Assembly (NCBI GenBank): GCA_003455655.1 | Contig: DMQP01000146.1 | Coordinates: forward strand, 1 to 24,768 | Source of the DNA: Treponema sp. | GTDB lineage: Bacteria > Spirochaetota > Spirochaetia > Treponematales > Treponemataceae | Reading direction: 5' to 3' | Length of the DNA: 24,768 nucleotides | Part shown: positions 1 through 7,712 of the stretch, piece by piece | How positions within the stretch are numbered: the first letter of the stretch is position 1 | How the letters are laid out: each line of letters starts with the position of its first letter | Notes under the pieces: model-generated | Databases searched by the model: none | What the model saw: only the letters and a program-made list of their open reading frames with translations | What the model was told of the DNA's origin: nothing | Made by a program: the position numbers and the translations under genes

Positions 1-1052
1 GTAAGGCTTACAGAAACTTCAGAAGTTGCAATAACATCAATACTAATTTCCCATTTTAAAAACTGATTAAAAATGTGTGCAAGGAAACCAGAAGCACCTA
101 ACATGCGGCTTGACTGAATGTCTATGAGGGTAACATTTTTAACGGTGGTAATTGCTGTTACTGGAGGTCTAGGTCCTGTGTGTGATTCTACAATGAGAGA
201 ACCAGGGCTTTTGATGTTGTAGCTGTTTTTAACACGAACTGGAGTTCCTGTTTTGCGGCAAGGAATCATACTTCGGGGATGCAGAACCTGTGCACCAAAC
301 ATTGCAAGCTCTTGCGCTTCTTCGTATGTTACTTCAGGAACAGGACGAGCTTCTGGAACAACGCGCGGATCTGTTGTCATAATTCCATCAACATCTTTCC
401 ATGTTTGAATTTCGTCTGCTTTCATTGCGGCACCAATCATAGTTGCACTTAAGTCGCTGCCACCTCGTCCTAAAGTTGTAATGATTCCGTTTTTATCTTT
501 TGCAATAAAGCCAGTTACAATGGGGATTTCATCTGTCTTTTGGTCGCGATAATCTGACAGAGCTTTAGGAATGTTTTCCCAAACTTCATCGAGCAGTTCT
601 GCAGACATGTAGTTTGAATCACTAACCATGCCTATATCCCATGCGTCATAAAACTTTGCTTTTGTTCCCTGCTGAGTAAGGAAGGCTGCCATCATGCGAA
701 CACTCATGCGCTCCCCAAATGACACAAGATAGTCACGAGTACGGCGAGTTAATTCACGCAACATGCTTATACCAGTAAGCAGAGTCTTTAGTTCTTCAAG
801 TAAGTCTTCAATGGCACTTACGGTAACGCCTAATTCTTTTGCGGTATCGCGGTGCAGTTTTTCAATTTTTTCGCAATCAACAGTTCCACGCACTGCCAAA
901 TCTGCAGCTTCAAGCAGATGGTCTGTAGTGTCACCCATTGCACTTAAAACAACAACAGGTCTTTCTTTTTGGTAAGCCTGAATTATCGATGCGACATGAC
1001 GTATACGTTCTGCATTTGCAACAGAACTTCCGCCGAATTTCATTACTATCAT
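1..1052 (-). CDS. Aspartate kinase (3' end outside window)
   Basis: Phosphorylates L-aspartate, the first step of the Lys/Thr/Met (and diaminopimelate) pathway; cytosolic. I translated 350 codons from ATG at 1052 and the frame is open to the window edge. Visible are the amino-terminal KFGG motif (residues 5-8), SFGERMS (111-117), the GRGGSD glycine loop (195-200) and an ACT-type regulatory region from about residue 303 that ends in ATSEVSVSLT, typical of monofunctional/AK-III-like enzymes. About 80-110 residues, including the second ACT domain, should lie to the left, so I cannot exclude a fusion to another domain. There is no Shine-Dalgarno before ATG 1052 or the alternative ATG 1043; a TTGCAT/TATCAT promoter lies only about 10 bp upstream, so the mRNA may be nearly leaderless. 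It is on its own promoter, downstream of the RNase gene on the same strand. Confidence 0.95.
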   Translation of the reverse strand, partial: MIVMKFGGSSVANAERIRHVASIIQAYQKERPVVVLSAMGDTTDHLLEAADLAVRGTVDCEKIEKLHRDTAKELGVTVSAIEDLLEELKTLLTGISMLRELTRRTRDYLVSFGERMSVRMMAAFLTQQGTKAKFYDAWDIGMVSDSNYMSAELLDEVWENIPKALSDYRDQKTDEIPIVTGFIAKDKNGIITTLGRGGSDLSATMIGAAMKADEIQTWKDVDGIMTTDPRVVPEARPVPEVTYEEAQELAMFGAQVLHPRSMIPCRKTGTPVRVKNSYNIKSPGSLIVESHTGPRPPVTAITTVKNVTLIDIQSSRMLGASGFLAHIFNQFLKWEISIDVIATSEVSVSL

Positions 1053-1061
1053 AATGTGCCC

Positions 1062-1090
1062 ATGATAGCAAAAAATGCCTTACAATGCAA
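1062..1090 (-). promoter_or_regulatory. Sigma70-type promoter of aspartate kinase
   Basis: On the minus strand TTGCAT (1090-1085) and TATCAT (1067-1062) are separated by exactly 17 bp. Predicted +1 is near 1055, three nucleotides before the ATG at 1052. It lies in the 59-bp gap after the RNase stop codon. Confidence 0.6.
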
Positions 1091-1111
1091 TGCTTGCCCT
1101 TTATTTACTTT

Positions 1112-3052
1112 TTATTCTACTTGAACAAAATCGCATTCGAGTTCACTCAAGTTTATTTGTAAAACTTTTACTTGAATTGACTGATTTAATTCAACTTGAG
1201 TTTTGGGCGTAAAGAATGTTTCCAAAGCAAGGGATGGTATACAAAACTGAGGCTGTCGTCCGTTTTTATCAACACAAATGGCTTCTCCTTGCCATTCAGG
1301 ATGTTGTAGTAAATACACAAGAGTCCAATGACGAATACTTTCTCTTTCTGCCTTATGGGCGGCAATAGCGGCTGCATCACCTTCGCTAATTCGAAGTAAC
1401 ATTGTATCTTTATCTAACAAAGGTTTTTTGTCTAAAAAGGCACGCAACTGCTGATGAGCAATCAAATCTGAATAACGACGCAAAGGACTGGTTACCTGAC
1501 TGTACATTGCAATACCCAAACCGGCATGCATTCCTGGCGTAACACCAACAGAACGTTTTCTCATGCACTTACGCAATCTAAATTGTCCTGCAAGACCTTG
1601 AGGTATATCTTGCGGAATGTCAGGACTTTCTTGACTTACAAAAGGAAATGGAATGTTATTACTAAAGGCAAACTTTGCAGCTCCTTCTCCGGCAAGTAGC
1701 ATCATTTCTCGAACTAAATCTGCACTCGACAAATGCACATCGGGAGTAATGCTTACAACTTTTGTTTCAGGGTCAACAGAAACATGAACTTCTGGTAAAT
1801 CGATCTGCACTGCACCTGACTTTTTACGACGCTCAATGTTCTTTTGTGCTATTTCAAATAGTTTTCCCAACTGAATACTTTCATGCATTTGATCTGCCTG
1901 TTCGTAAGTAAGCCGCTTAACTTTCACCAGAGTTTTAAAAACTTGACAGTCAGCAACAGAAGCATCATCTGCAAGTTCAATTCTAAAAGAAAGAGCTTTA
2001 CTTTGTTCAGAAAGACCAAGCGCATAATCTGAAAGAGACTCTTCGGCAAGCATACGGCTTGTTCTTTCGGGAATATATAAGGTTGCTCCTCGTTCACGGG
2101 CTGCCTTATCAATTGAAGAACCAGGAAGCACTGACGAAGCAGGATCTGCAATATGAACCCAGACATATTTTCCATCAAAAGCAATTGCATCATCTGGATC
2201 TGCAGACCACTGACTGTCTATAGCATAAGCTTCTGATTCAACGACCACTCTTTCTTCTTCGGGAGCAGGACCCAAACCTTCACTTGCAGACTGAAGTGCA
2301 AGCCCCCATCTAACAGGATAGGGATTTCGTGTTATATCCCAAACACCTGTTTCAAGCAAAAGTTTATGAGCACGCTCTGGAGTTTCTTTTATATGAGCAT
2401 CATGCAAAGTGCGACTTTTATCTGTTTTACCTAAGGCAAGTGCTTCAACATCTCCCATAAAGCGAGAGTCTTCTGGTAAGAGTTTATGCTGACGCAAGCG
2501 TTCAATAAACTGAGCATGCTCTTGTTCTTCCATTCCTTTTTGATTTGCTTTTTGAACTAAGGCTTCAATTTCTTCTTGAGGTCGAGGAAGGAACAAAAGT
2601 TTTCCTTCCATTTGCGCTCGAAGATTTTGCTTAAAGTAGACCGTTCTTGAAATGGCACAGTACATAAGATAGGCATCATCTGCATTCGGAGAAGAAGAAA
2701 GTAATTCCCACAATTCATTGAAAGTTAGTTCTGCATTTTTTGTTTCTTCATCACCCGTCAACAGTTGCCACACTTCTTTAACCGATTGAGCAAGAGAATT
2801 CTGACAGTCAGTGTTATAAAGGTCATCTACAGAGGGCGCCATACTTGCTTTATCTAAAACACTTTCCAACGAAGAACAACCGTCTGCTAAAAAGAGCACA
2901 TCTTTTTCGCGCACATTTTGTTCGGCAAAAACAGCAGGCTTTGTTTCTGTTTTCGGACTTGCAAGATAACGAACCGTATATTTTGAAGGAGCACTTAAAG
3001 CGGTTACATAAGCTGCTGTATTTTTATAAAGCACGAGTGAATGAAGTTTCAT
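1112..3052 (-). CDS. RNB-domain exoribonuclease (RNase II/R family)
   Basis: A processive 3'-5' exoribonuclease expected to act in mRNA turnover in the cytosol. The RNB domain begins near residue 276. The metal-binding acidic set of RNase II/R is present as D279, D285, D287 and D288 (AIDSQWSADPDDA), followed by VHIADPASSV and by the late family motif TSPLRRYSDLIAHQQL (521-536), which carries the conserved arginines. The N-terminal 270 residues are divergent, with no clear cold-shock domain, and the last 65 residues look like a degenerate S1-type barrel. At 646 aa it is near RNase II in length and shorter than typical RNase R, so I do not assign rnb or rnr. The start is ATG 3052, with AGGA in ACAGGATG about 8 nt upstream. 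It follows the terminator of the ABC ATPase gene. Confidence 0.9.
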   Translation of the reverse strand: MKLHSLVLYKNTAAYVTALSAPSKYTVRYLASPKTETKPAVFAEQNVREKDVLFLADGCSSLESVLDKASMAPSVDDLYNTDCQNSLAQSVKEVWQLLTGDEETKNAELTFNELWELLSSSPNADDAYLMYCAISRTVYFKQNLRAQMEGKLLFLPRPQEEIEALVQKANQKGMEEQEHAQFIERLRQHKLLPEDSRFMGDVEALALGKTDKSRTLHDAHIKETPERAHKLLLETGVWDITRNPYPVRWGLALQSASEGLGPAPEEERVVVESEAYAIDSQWSADPDDAIAFDGKYVWVHIADPASSVLPGSSIDKAARERGATLYIPERTSRMLAEESLSDYALGLSEQSKALSFRIELADDASVADCQVFKTLVKVKRLTYEQADQMHESIQLGKLFEIAQKNIERRKKSGAVQIDLPEVHVSVDPETKVVSITPDVHLSSADLVREMMLLAGEGAAKFAFSNNIPFPFVSQESPDIPQDIPQGLAGQFRLRKCMRKRSVGVTPGMHAGLGIAMYSQVTSPLRRYSDLIAHQQLRAFLDKKPLLDKDTMLLRISEGDAAAIAAHKAERESIRHWTLVYLLQHPEWQGEAICVDKNGRQPQFCIPSLALETFFTPKTQVELNQSIQVKVLQINLSELECDFVQVE

Positions 3053-3090
3053 GCGGTCATCCTGTTTTTAATAATGTATTTTTTTTGAAA

Positions 3091-3128
3091 AAGAAAAACC
3101 GCCAGCGGCAAACAGGGCACACTGGCGG
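3091..3128 (-). terminator. Intrinsic terminator after the ABC ATPase gene
   Basis: On the minus strand CCGCCAG (arm 3128-3122) pairs perfectly with CTGGCGG (3105-3099) around a 16-nt loop, followed immediately by TTTTTCTTTTT. It lies about 60 bp past the ATPase stop and about 40 bp before the RNase start. Confidence 0.8.
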
Positions 3129-3188
3129 CATTGCATAAAGCACTCAAGATTATTTATACAAGCAAAAACTTATACAAATAACTGATGC

Positions 3189-4430
3189 TTAGGCTTTCTT
3201 AGCCTTCTTCGCAGCCTTTCTAGCCTCTTCAGGATCAAGGGATGTATCGATAACTACTTTATCGTATCCAACTTCGCCTGTCAGAGGGTTGACTAACCAA
3301 GGAGCGTCAATCTTTTCACAGATGTTAAGTTCTGCATCCAAGTCATCTGAGTTCTTTACAAAGAACTTACAGCGCTCCATAGAGGGTTTGAAGTTAACGG
3401 TTTCGCCGAGTTTGAAGCCTTCTTTAGAAGAAGCCTGCACGCGTGCGATGATGTTCTGGCTCTTTGTGCCCAAGAATACATGAGTTTCAGCACCCAGTGG
3501 TTCCTTGTTAGTAACTTTCATCTGCATATTGTTTTCTGCGGCAGGTGATTCCTGATAAGCAAGGTCTTCAGGACGTACACCGAAGTATACTTCTTTACCA
3601 ACATAGTCTTTGAGTTTTTCCTGCTGTTCTGCAGTAGGAACAAGCTCAAAAGTTCCTTCGTCAGCAACAATTTTGTCACCATTCTTTTTGATGGTTACAG
3701 TCAAGAAGTTCATTGGCGGTGAACCGATGAATCCAGCTACGAATTTGTTAATGGGGTGATTGTACAGATAGAGAGGTTCTCCAATCTGCTGTACATGTCC
3801 ATCTTTCATAACAACAATCTTTGTTCCCATTGTCATAGCTTCAATCTGGTCATGGGTAACATAAATCATTGTTGCCTGCAGTCTCTGGTGAAGAGATGCA
3901 ATTTCGCCACGCATTGTGACACGAAGCTTAGCATCAAGGTTTGACAGCGGTTCGTCAAACAAGAAGACTTTGGGGTTACGAACGATAGCGCGGCCTACTG
4001 CAACACGCTGGCGCTGACCACCCGACATAGCCTTGGGTTTGCGATCCAAATAAGGCTTCAATCCCAAAATGCCTGCTGCTTCATCAACACGGCGCTGAAT
4101 TTCGCCTTTGTCCATTTTGCGGATCTTAAGGCCGAATGCCATGTTGTCGTACACCGTCATGTGCGGGTACAGAGCGTAATTCTGGAAAACCATTGCGATG
4201 TTTCTGTCTTTAGGAGGAACATCATTCATCATTTCTCCGTCGATGTACAGTTCACCTTCAGAGATGTCTTCCAGACCTGCGACCATGCGGAGAGTTGTTG
4301 ACTTACCGCATCCAGAAGGACCTACGAATACGCAGAATTCCTTGTCTTCGATAGTGATATTGGCATTCTGAACAGCGCGAACTCCGCCGTCATAGATTTT
4401 ACCAATACCCTTCAGTTCTACCTTTGCCAC
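3189..4430 (-). CDS. ugpC: Sugar ABC transporter ATP-binding protein, UgpC/MsmX/MalK class
   Basis: The ATPase subunit of CUT1-type carbohydrate (or glycerol-phosphate) importers, at the inner face of the membrane. Walker A GPSGCGKS is at residues 37-44, the Q-loop glutamine at 83, signature SGGQ at 136-139, Walker B VFLFDE at 155-160 and the switch histidine H193. A TOBE-type regulatory region follows to about residue 370. The 413-residue length exceeds the usual 360-380 aa because of a C-terminal tail ending in a lysine/alanine-rich stretch. The start is GTG 4430 with GGGAGG about 10 nt upstream. The gene is monocistronic, with a consensus promoter and its own terminator, and has no permease or binding-protein gene beside it. 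That fits a shared ATPase serving several importers, as MsmX does in Firmicutes; the substrate cannot be inferred here. Confidence 0.94.
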   Translation of the reverse strand: MAKVELKGIGKIYDGGVRAVQNANITIEDKEFCVFVGPSGCGKSTTLRMVAGLEDISEGELYIDGEMMNDVPPKDRNIAMVFQNYALYPHMTVYDNMAFGLKIRKMDKGEIQRRVDEAAGILGLKPYLDRKPKAMSGGQRQRVAVGRAIVRNPKVFLFDEPLSNLDAKLRVTMRGEIASLHQRLQATMIYVTHDQIEAMTMGTKIVVMKDGHVQQIGEPLYLYNHPINKFVAGFIGSPPMNFLTVTIKKNGDKIVADEGTFELVPTAEQQEKLKDYVGKEVYFGVRPEDLAYQESPAAENNMQMKVTNKEPLGAETHVFLGTKSQNIIARVQASSKEGFKLGETVNFKPSMERCKFFVKNSDDLDAELNICEKIDAPWLVNPLTGEVGYDKVVIDTSLDPEEARKAAKKAKKA

Positions 4431-4463
4431 TTAAGGCCTCCCTAGGGGTTATATTATGATTCT

Positions 4464-4492
4464 ATTATAAGGGCACTTTAGCGATATGTCAA
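4464..4492 (-). promoter_or_regulatory. Full-consensus sigma70 promoter for the ABC ATPase gene
   Basis: On the minus strand TTGACA (4492-4487) and TATAAT (4469-4464) match the consensus at all twelve positions with a 17-bp spacer. Predicted +1 is near 4457, giving a leader of about 27 nt that contains GGGAGG. Confidence 0.9.
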
Positions 4493-4510
4493 ATTCTTTT
4501 TGGGGGAATT

Positions 4511-4843
4511 TTACGAATTTTCTGAACTGCTTACTTCAGCAGAAGGGGCGTTTGTACTTGCAGGAACAGAAGCAGTAGACTCTCCTGAAAGATTAGCAGC
4601 TTTTTCTGCCTTTTTTTGTTCACGCTTAGAAGAAGTCGTTTTTACAGAAGTTCTTCTTTTACCAAATGTAAAAGGAAGCGTTACTAAAACTCCTGCAACA
4701 AAAGAACCTAAAATTGCTCCAATAACAGGAACATTTTCGAATGTATGAAAACACCAAATAGCACATCTGTTATCAAGATTAAAACCAGTAAGAACAGCTA
4801 CCAAAACCATAAGGGCAATCGCAATAATCAATTTAACAGGCAT
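4511..4843 (-). CDS. Small LapA-like (DUF1049-type) membrane protein
   Basis: A 110-residue inner-membrane protein resembling the LapA/DUF1049 family, whose E. coli member (YciS) works with LapB in envelope homeostasis; function here is unproven. Two hydrophobic segments are visible, about residues 5-22 and 38-60, joined by a loop with FNLDNRCAIW, as in the family's FxLxN...V pattern. The remaining tail is hydrophilic, first Lys/Arg-rich then Ser/Ala/Glu-rich. I chose ATG 4843 rather than the in-frame GTG at 4858 because GGAGG (4854-4850) sits 6 nt before this ATG and would lie inside the gene otherwise. It lies 63 bp after pgeF and has a promoter of its own in that gap. No lapB-like gene follows directly. 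Confidence 0.72.
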   Translation of the reverse strand: MPVKLIIAIALMVLVAVLTGFNLDNRCAIWCFHTFENVPVIGAILGSFVAGVLVTLPFTFGKRRTSVKTTSSKREQKKAEKAANLSGESTASVPASTNAPSAEVSSSENS

Positions 4844-4874
4844 AAGAATCCTCCACACTTCTTTTATTTAAATT

Positions 4875-4903
4875 AGTATATGACGCACGAGTAAAAAAAA
4901 CAA
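4875..4903 (-). promoter_or_regulatory. Promoter upstream of the LapA-like gene
   Basis: On the minus strand TTGTTT (4903-4898), a 17-bp spacer, then TATACT (4880-4875). Predicted +1 near 4868 gives a leader of about 25 nt holding the GGAGG site. It lies in the 63-bp gap after pgeF, so this gene could be expressed both alone and by read-through. Confidence 0.6.
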
Positions 4904-4906
4904 GTC

Positions 4907-5668
4907 TTACCATTTAACCCATGCCGCCTGAACAGTAAAATACGCACGCTTTTGTTCAAGTGTTAGCTCTGGGCTTAAACCTGCGGTCTGTCTTCTAAAT
5001 GAACCAAAGCGTTCTGAACAACAGGTACATTCTGTGCTACAAACAATACTGTCATCGCTTACACCTAATTCCAAAAGAGCATGTCGATTTGCTTGCGCCA
5101 AAGAAAGATAAAAAACACCATCTTTCTGACTAACGCAAGAAGGTGTAAAGTTAACCCGAAAATACTGAGCGCGTTCTTCATCTATGCGGTAACAGCAATC
5201 GTGTATGTGAGGGCCCATGACAACACAAAAGTTTCTTCGATCACAACCGTAAACTTTTTCTGCTTTAAGGATTGCTTCGGTAACAATGCCTGTTCCCTTC
5301 CACCCAGAATGTAAAGTGCCAAAGACTCCGCTTACAGGCTCATACAAAAAGATAGGCATACAATCTGCAACGGTAACAACTGGCATAAGATTTCGATTTT
5401 GTGTAATAATGCCATCGCCTTGTAAGTTCTGCAATTCTGATGCTTGGTCTATAGCAAAAACAGTTTTAGAATGAATAAGTTCTACAGCGCATACTTGCTT
5501 TCCACTTGCTTGTTCGCGTAAAAATTTTTCTCTCAACGAGTTAAATTCGTTCCAGCGAAAACTCATGTTCCCTGCACTTTTTAAGGACATAGACCAAGTA
5601 GGAGCATTACCGGTAAGCGGTTTTGAGTGAAAGAAAAATGGTCCGCTTATAAAATCTAGACTATTCAT
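4907..5668 (-). CDS. pgeF: PgeF/YfiH family protein (peptidoglycan editing factor; purine nucleoside phosphorylase-like)
   Basis: A member of the YfiH/LACC1 family (once called polyphenol oxidase or laccase domain). Family members act on purine nucleosides, and E. coli YfiH/PgeF is linked to keeping wrongly built muropeptide precursors out of the wall. The metal-binding set is complete: H66 (LIHSK), C103 (VTVADCMP) and H120 (LHSGWKGTG). The family block MGPHIHDCCYRIDEE and the C-terminal ECTCCSERFGSFRR also fit. At 253 aa it has normal length. The ATG at 5668 starts 2 nt after the stop of the upstream gene, with only a weak AGG upstream, which suggests translational coupling. Confidence 0.93.
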   Translation of the reverse strand: MNSLDFISGPFFFHSKPLTGNAPTWSMSLKSAGNMSFRWNEFNSLREKFLREQASGKQVCAVELIHSKTVFAIDQASELQNLQGDGIITQNRNLMPVVTVADCMPIFLYEPVSGVFGTLHSGWKGTGIVTEAILKAEKVYGCDRRNFCVVMGPHIHDCCYRIDEERAQYFRVNFTPSCVSQKDGVFYLSLAQANRHALLELGVSDDSIVCSTECTCCSERFGSFRRQTAGLSPELTLEQKRAYFTVQAAWVKW

Positions 5669-5670
5669 GC

Positions 5671-7383
5671 TTAACCTGTAAAACCGGTTGGAAGTTCAAG
5701 AGGTTCAACTGCATTTAAAATATCATAGGCATGATCTACACCAAAGCGACATTCTCTAAGAGAATGAACAAACTGTCTGTTTTTTCCTTCTTTTGCCTGA
5801 ATACGTCCCAAGTTAATAAGTGGGCCGTAGTATGATGTAATATGTTCAGAAAGAATTCCGCCCATAAGATTTTGTAAACTGTTTAACGAACCCAACAAAG
5901 TTTTAACGATATTTGCAGTTCGATATTCTATTTGGCGCATACATTCACGAACAGACTTTATGTCTCCCGATTTACGCTGGTCTTGTCCTTCGTACTTTGC
6001 AAAGAGTAAACCGTATTCTCCACCAGCAGAAAGTTGTGTCGCTAAAACATCAAGATCATCGTTCACATGGTAAAGCGTATTACAAGTGTCAGTAAATTCA
6101 ACCCGATTTTCTTTTATAGCAAATTCGCCCGCAAGAGCAATTTGTTTAAGAGACTTCATGTAAGTCATAAAATAATCTTTGTAAAAAGCATATGCAAAAC
6201 CAAGGGAAAGTTCATAACGGAAAGGAACACCTTCCCACACTGTTGACCAAGGTCTATAGGGAAAAAGCGGCAGACTTTCATATCCGAAATAAGCGGCTAC
6301 CTGCTTTTTAAGTCGTTCTTTTTCGTAATCACACATCCACTGTGACCACTTATGTTCAAAAAGCATTTTCCATTCTGACTTATATTTTACAAACCATTCT
6401 TCACCACCGCTAATGTTTGCAGGAACAAACTGAACATTATTTGCAATAACACAAACCAGTTTGCGAGTAGGAACAGTCTTAATGTATGTACTAATGGAAA
6501 CCATTTGAAGTGACGCAGCCTGAAGAAAATCTTCTTCTCCTAAAACAGAGCCACCCTCACCTGCACTCACTTGATTTGCATACTTCATGTAAAAAATAAA
6601 AAGAGTCTGAAGAGATTCTGTACTAAGCACTTTACCATTACACATAACGCTTGCAAAATCACAAAAATCTTTACCCATGTTTTCAAAGTGACAGGTTTTT
6701 CGCCCACTGTCATCAAATGAAAATTTAGAAATCATGCGTTCAAAGGGAATACGAACAAAAGCACGCAACCACTCAACTGATGCAACAGAAGCGTACATAA
6801 TTTTACGATGAGAGTCAGAAATTCCAGAAAGAACATCATCTAATTTTTTTGACAGATTTGCGTGTAAATCGGGATCTAGTTCTTCGGTAAAAGGATATGC
6901 ATAGGGATCTACATCGGCTTCAATGTCTGCATGTTCTCCGGGCATAACAATTGACCCCAAAAGAACATAAAAAGCACCAGGATTTTTTTCGTAAGCGGCA
7001 ATGTAGGGTTCAAAAAATTTTGCAGCTGCACGAAGTTCCTGAAAATAATTGAGCATAACATCCAGCACTAACTTATGACGATAATCGATAAGACCTAAAT
7101 ACTGATGTTCTACTTCGTGAGCATAGGCATTTACGCGACTTTTGTTATAGGCATCTTCTATGGAACTATTAGTAAATGTTGCTTTTATCCACAACATAAT
7201 GCGTTCTACAAAAGAAATTTTTTCAAGGCGTGTCTTTATGTCAAAGGAAGCGTCTATTAAATCGAGCTTTTCAGGAAGCTGCATGTTTAAGGGCAATGCT
7301 GCAGAACTGGACTTCATGCGCTGAAGAATTTCCAGGCGCTCTTTATCGGAAAGACCCGAAACTAAGGTGTCAAAGGAACTCAA
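5671..7383 (-). CDS. Uncharacterised protein, possibly treponemal DUF5312 family
   Basis: I do not recognise a catalytic or binding motif. The 570-residue protein has no signal peptide and no clear membrane segment, so it is probably cytosolic. It appears mainly alpha-helical, with many aromatic and charged residues. It resembles the long treponemal proteins labelled DUF5312 as I recall them, but that assignment is tentative. The start is taken as TTG 7383: GGGAG (7394-7390) lies 6 nt before it, whereas the longer in-frame TTG at 7398 would have no ribosome site. There is no ATG nearby. It is the first gene of an operon with pgeF (2-nt gap) under a strong promoter, which places it in an envelope or metabolism context without saying what it does. 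Confidence 0.75.
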   Translation of the reverse strand: MSSFDTLVSGLSDKERLEILQRMKSSSAALPLNMQLPEKLDLIDASFDIKTRLEKISFVERIMLWIKATFTNSSIEDAYNKSRVNAYAHEVEHQYLGLIDYRHKLVLDVMLNYFQELRAAAKFFEPYIAAYEKNPGAFYVLLGSIVMPGEHADIEADVDPYAYPFTEELDPDLHANLSKKLDDVLSGISDSHRKIMYASVASVEWLRAFVRIPFERMISKFSFDDSGRKTCHFENMGKDFCDFASVMCNGKVLSTESLQTLFIFYMKYANQVSAGEGGSVLGEEDFLQAASLQMVSISTYIKTVPTRKLVCVIANNVQFVPANISGGEEWFVKYKSEWKMLFEHKWSQWMCDYEKERLKKQVAAYFGYESLPLFPYRPWSTVWEGVPFRYELSLGFAYAFYKDYFMTYMKSLKQIALAGEFAIKENRVEFTDTCNTLYHVNDDLDVLATQLSAGGEYGLLFAKYEGQDQRKSGDIKSVRECMRQIEYRTANIVKTLLGSLNSLQNLMGGILSEHITSYYGPLINLGRIQAKEGKNRQFVHSLRECRFGVDHAYDILNAVEPLELPTGFTG

Positions 7384-7389
7384 TGTATT

Positions 7390-7394
7390 CTCCC
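7390..7394 (-). promoter_or_regulatory. Ribosome binding site fixing a TTG start
   Basis: GGGAG on the minus strand is 6 nt before TTG 7383. It favours this start over the in-frame TTG 7398, which would lie upstream of the site. Confidence 0.6.
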
Positions 7395-7417
7395 ACAAAT
7401 GTATTGAATCACCTATA

Positions 7418-7446
7418 ATTGTAAATGGATATTGCTATTATGTCAA
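7418..7446 (-). promoter_or_regulatory. Promoter of the DUF5312-like/pgeF operon
   Basis: On the minus strand TTGACA (7446-7441), a 17-bp spacer, then TACAAT (7423-7418). Predicted +1 near 7411, leader about 28 nt. The -35 region ATTTGACATA is the same as in the ABC ATPase promoter. Confidence 0.85.
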
Positions 7447-7464
7447 ATGGGTTGGAGTCTAAAT

Positions 7465-7488
7465 AAAAAAAACAGACCGAAGTCTGTT
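7465..7488 (-). terminator. Intrinsic terminator downstream of the tRNA-derived element
   Basis: On the minus strand a 7-bp perfect stem AACAGAC/GTCTGTT closes a TTCG tetraloop (7488-7471) and runs into a stretch of T. It is about 18 bp past the tRNA-Glu-like 3' sequence and directly before the promoter of the next operon. Confidence 0.88.
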
Positions 7489-7505
7489 ATTTCTGAAGTT
7501 TTATC

Positions 7506-7527
7506 CTTAGCCACTACGGGAGTCGAA
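7506..7527 (-). repeat. Copy of the tRNA-Glu 3' end (22-bp direct repeat with 7711-7732)
   Basis: The 22 bases at 7506-7527 are identical to 7711-7732, which are the 3' half of the T-loop, the 3' T-stem strand, the 3' acceptor strand and the first downstream bases of tRNA-Glu. The repeats are 205 bp apart. The copy lacks every other part of a tRNA: its upstream T-stem half does not pair, so it is a fragment and not a gene. Confidence 0.9.
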
Positions 7528-7640
7528 GGGTTCCTGCTGCGCACCTCCTGTGCTTCGCCTCCACCCCGTCTTCATTCGCTGTCGCCGACTTCCTGTCGAC
7601 TTTTCGCCTTACGGCGCGCTCATTCCGCGGTTCGACTCCC
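7518..7640. repeat. GC-rich 123-bp element bounded by 10-bp inverted repeats
   Basis: The plus strand begins GGGAGTCGAA (7518-7527) and ends TTCGACTCCC (7631-7640), a perfect 10-bp inverted repeat identical to T-loop/T-stem sequence of the nearby tRNA-Glu. The 103-bp interior has 66 G/C (64%), far above its surroundings. On the minus strand it contains a CGCC-GTAA-GGCG hairpin (7616-7605), a GCAC-AGGAG-GTGC hairpin (7553-7541) and three CAGGA motifs. It codes for nothing convincing. It lies between two intrinsic terminators. It could be a dispersed repeat that uses tRNA T-arm sequence as its ends, a remnant of integration at tRNA-Glu, or a structured RNA. Confidence 0.75.
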
Positions 7641-7662
7641 TAAATTCTTGCGATTTAAGCAT

Positions 7663-7692
7663 AAAAAAAAGCAAACAGACCCTCTGCTTGCT
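7663..7692 (-). terminator. Intrinsic terminator of the tRNA-Gln/tRNA-Glu unit
   Basis: On the minus strand AGCAAGCAGA and TCTGTTTGCT (7692-7670) form a 10-bp stem with one G-U pair and a GGG loop, followed by eight T. It is about 20 bp past the end of tRNA-Glu. Confidence 0.9.
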
Positions 7693-7712
7693 TATCAGGA
7701 AAATTATTCACT

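Noticed and set aside
4492..4511. AAATTC/GAATTT hairpin after the LapA-like gene as a terminator
   Set aside because: Only 6 A/T-rich pairs and it overlaps the -35 box of the ABC promoter; the following bases are not a T run.
7506..7527. A third tRNA gene
   Set aside because: Only the 3' end of tRNA-Glu is present; there is no anticodon arm or D-arm and the T-stem cannot pair.
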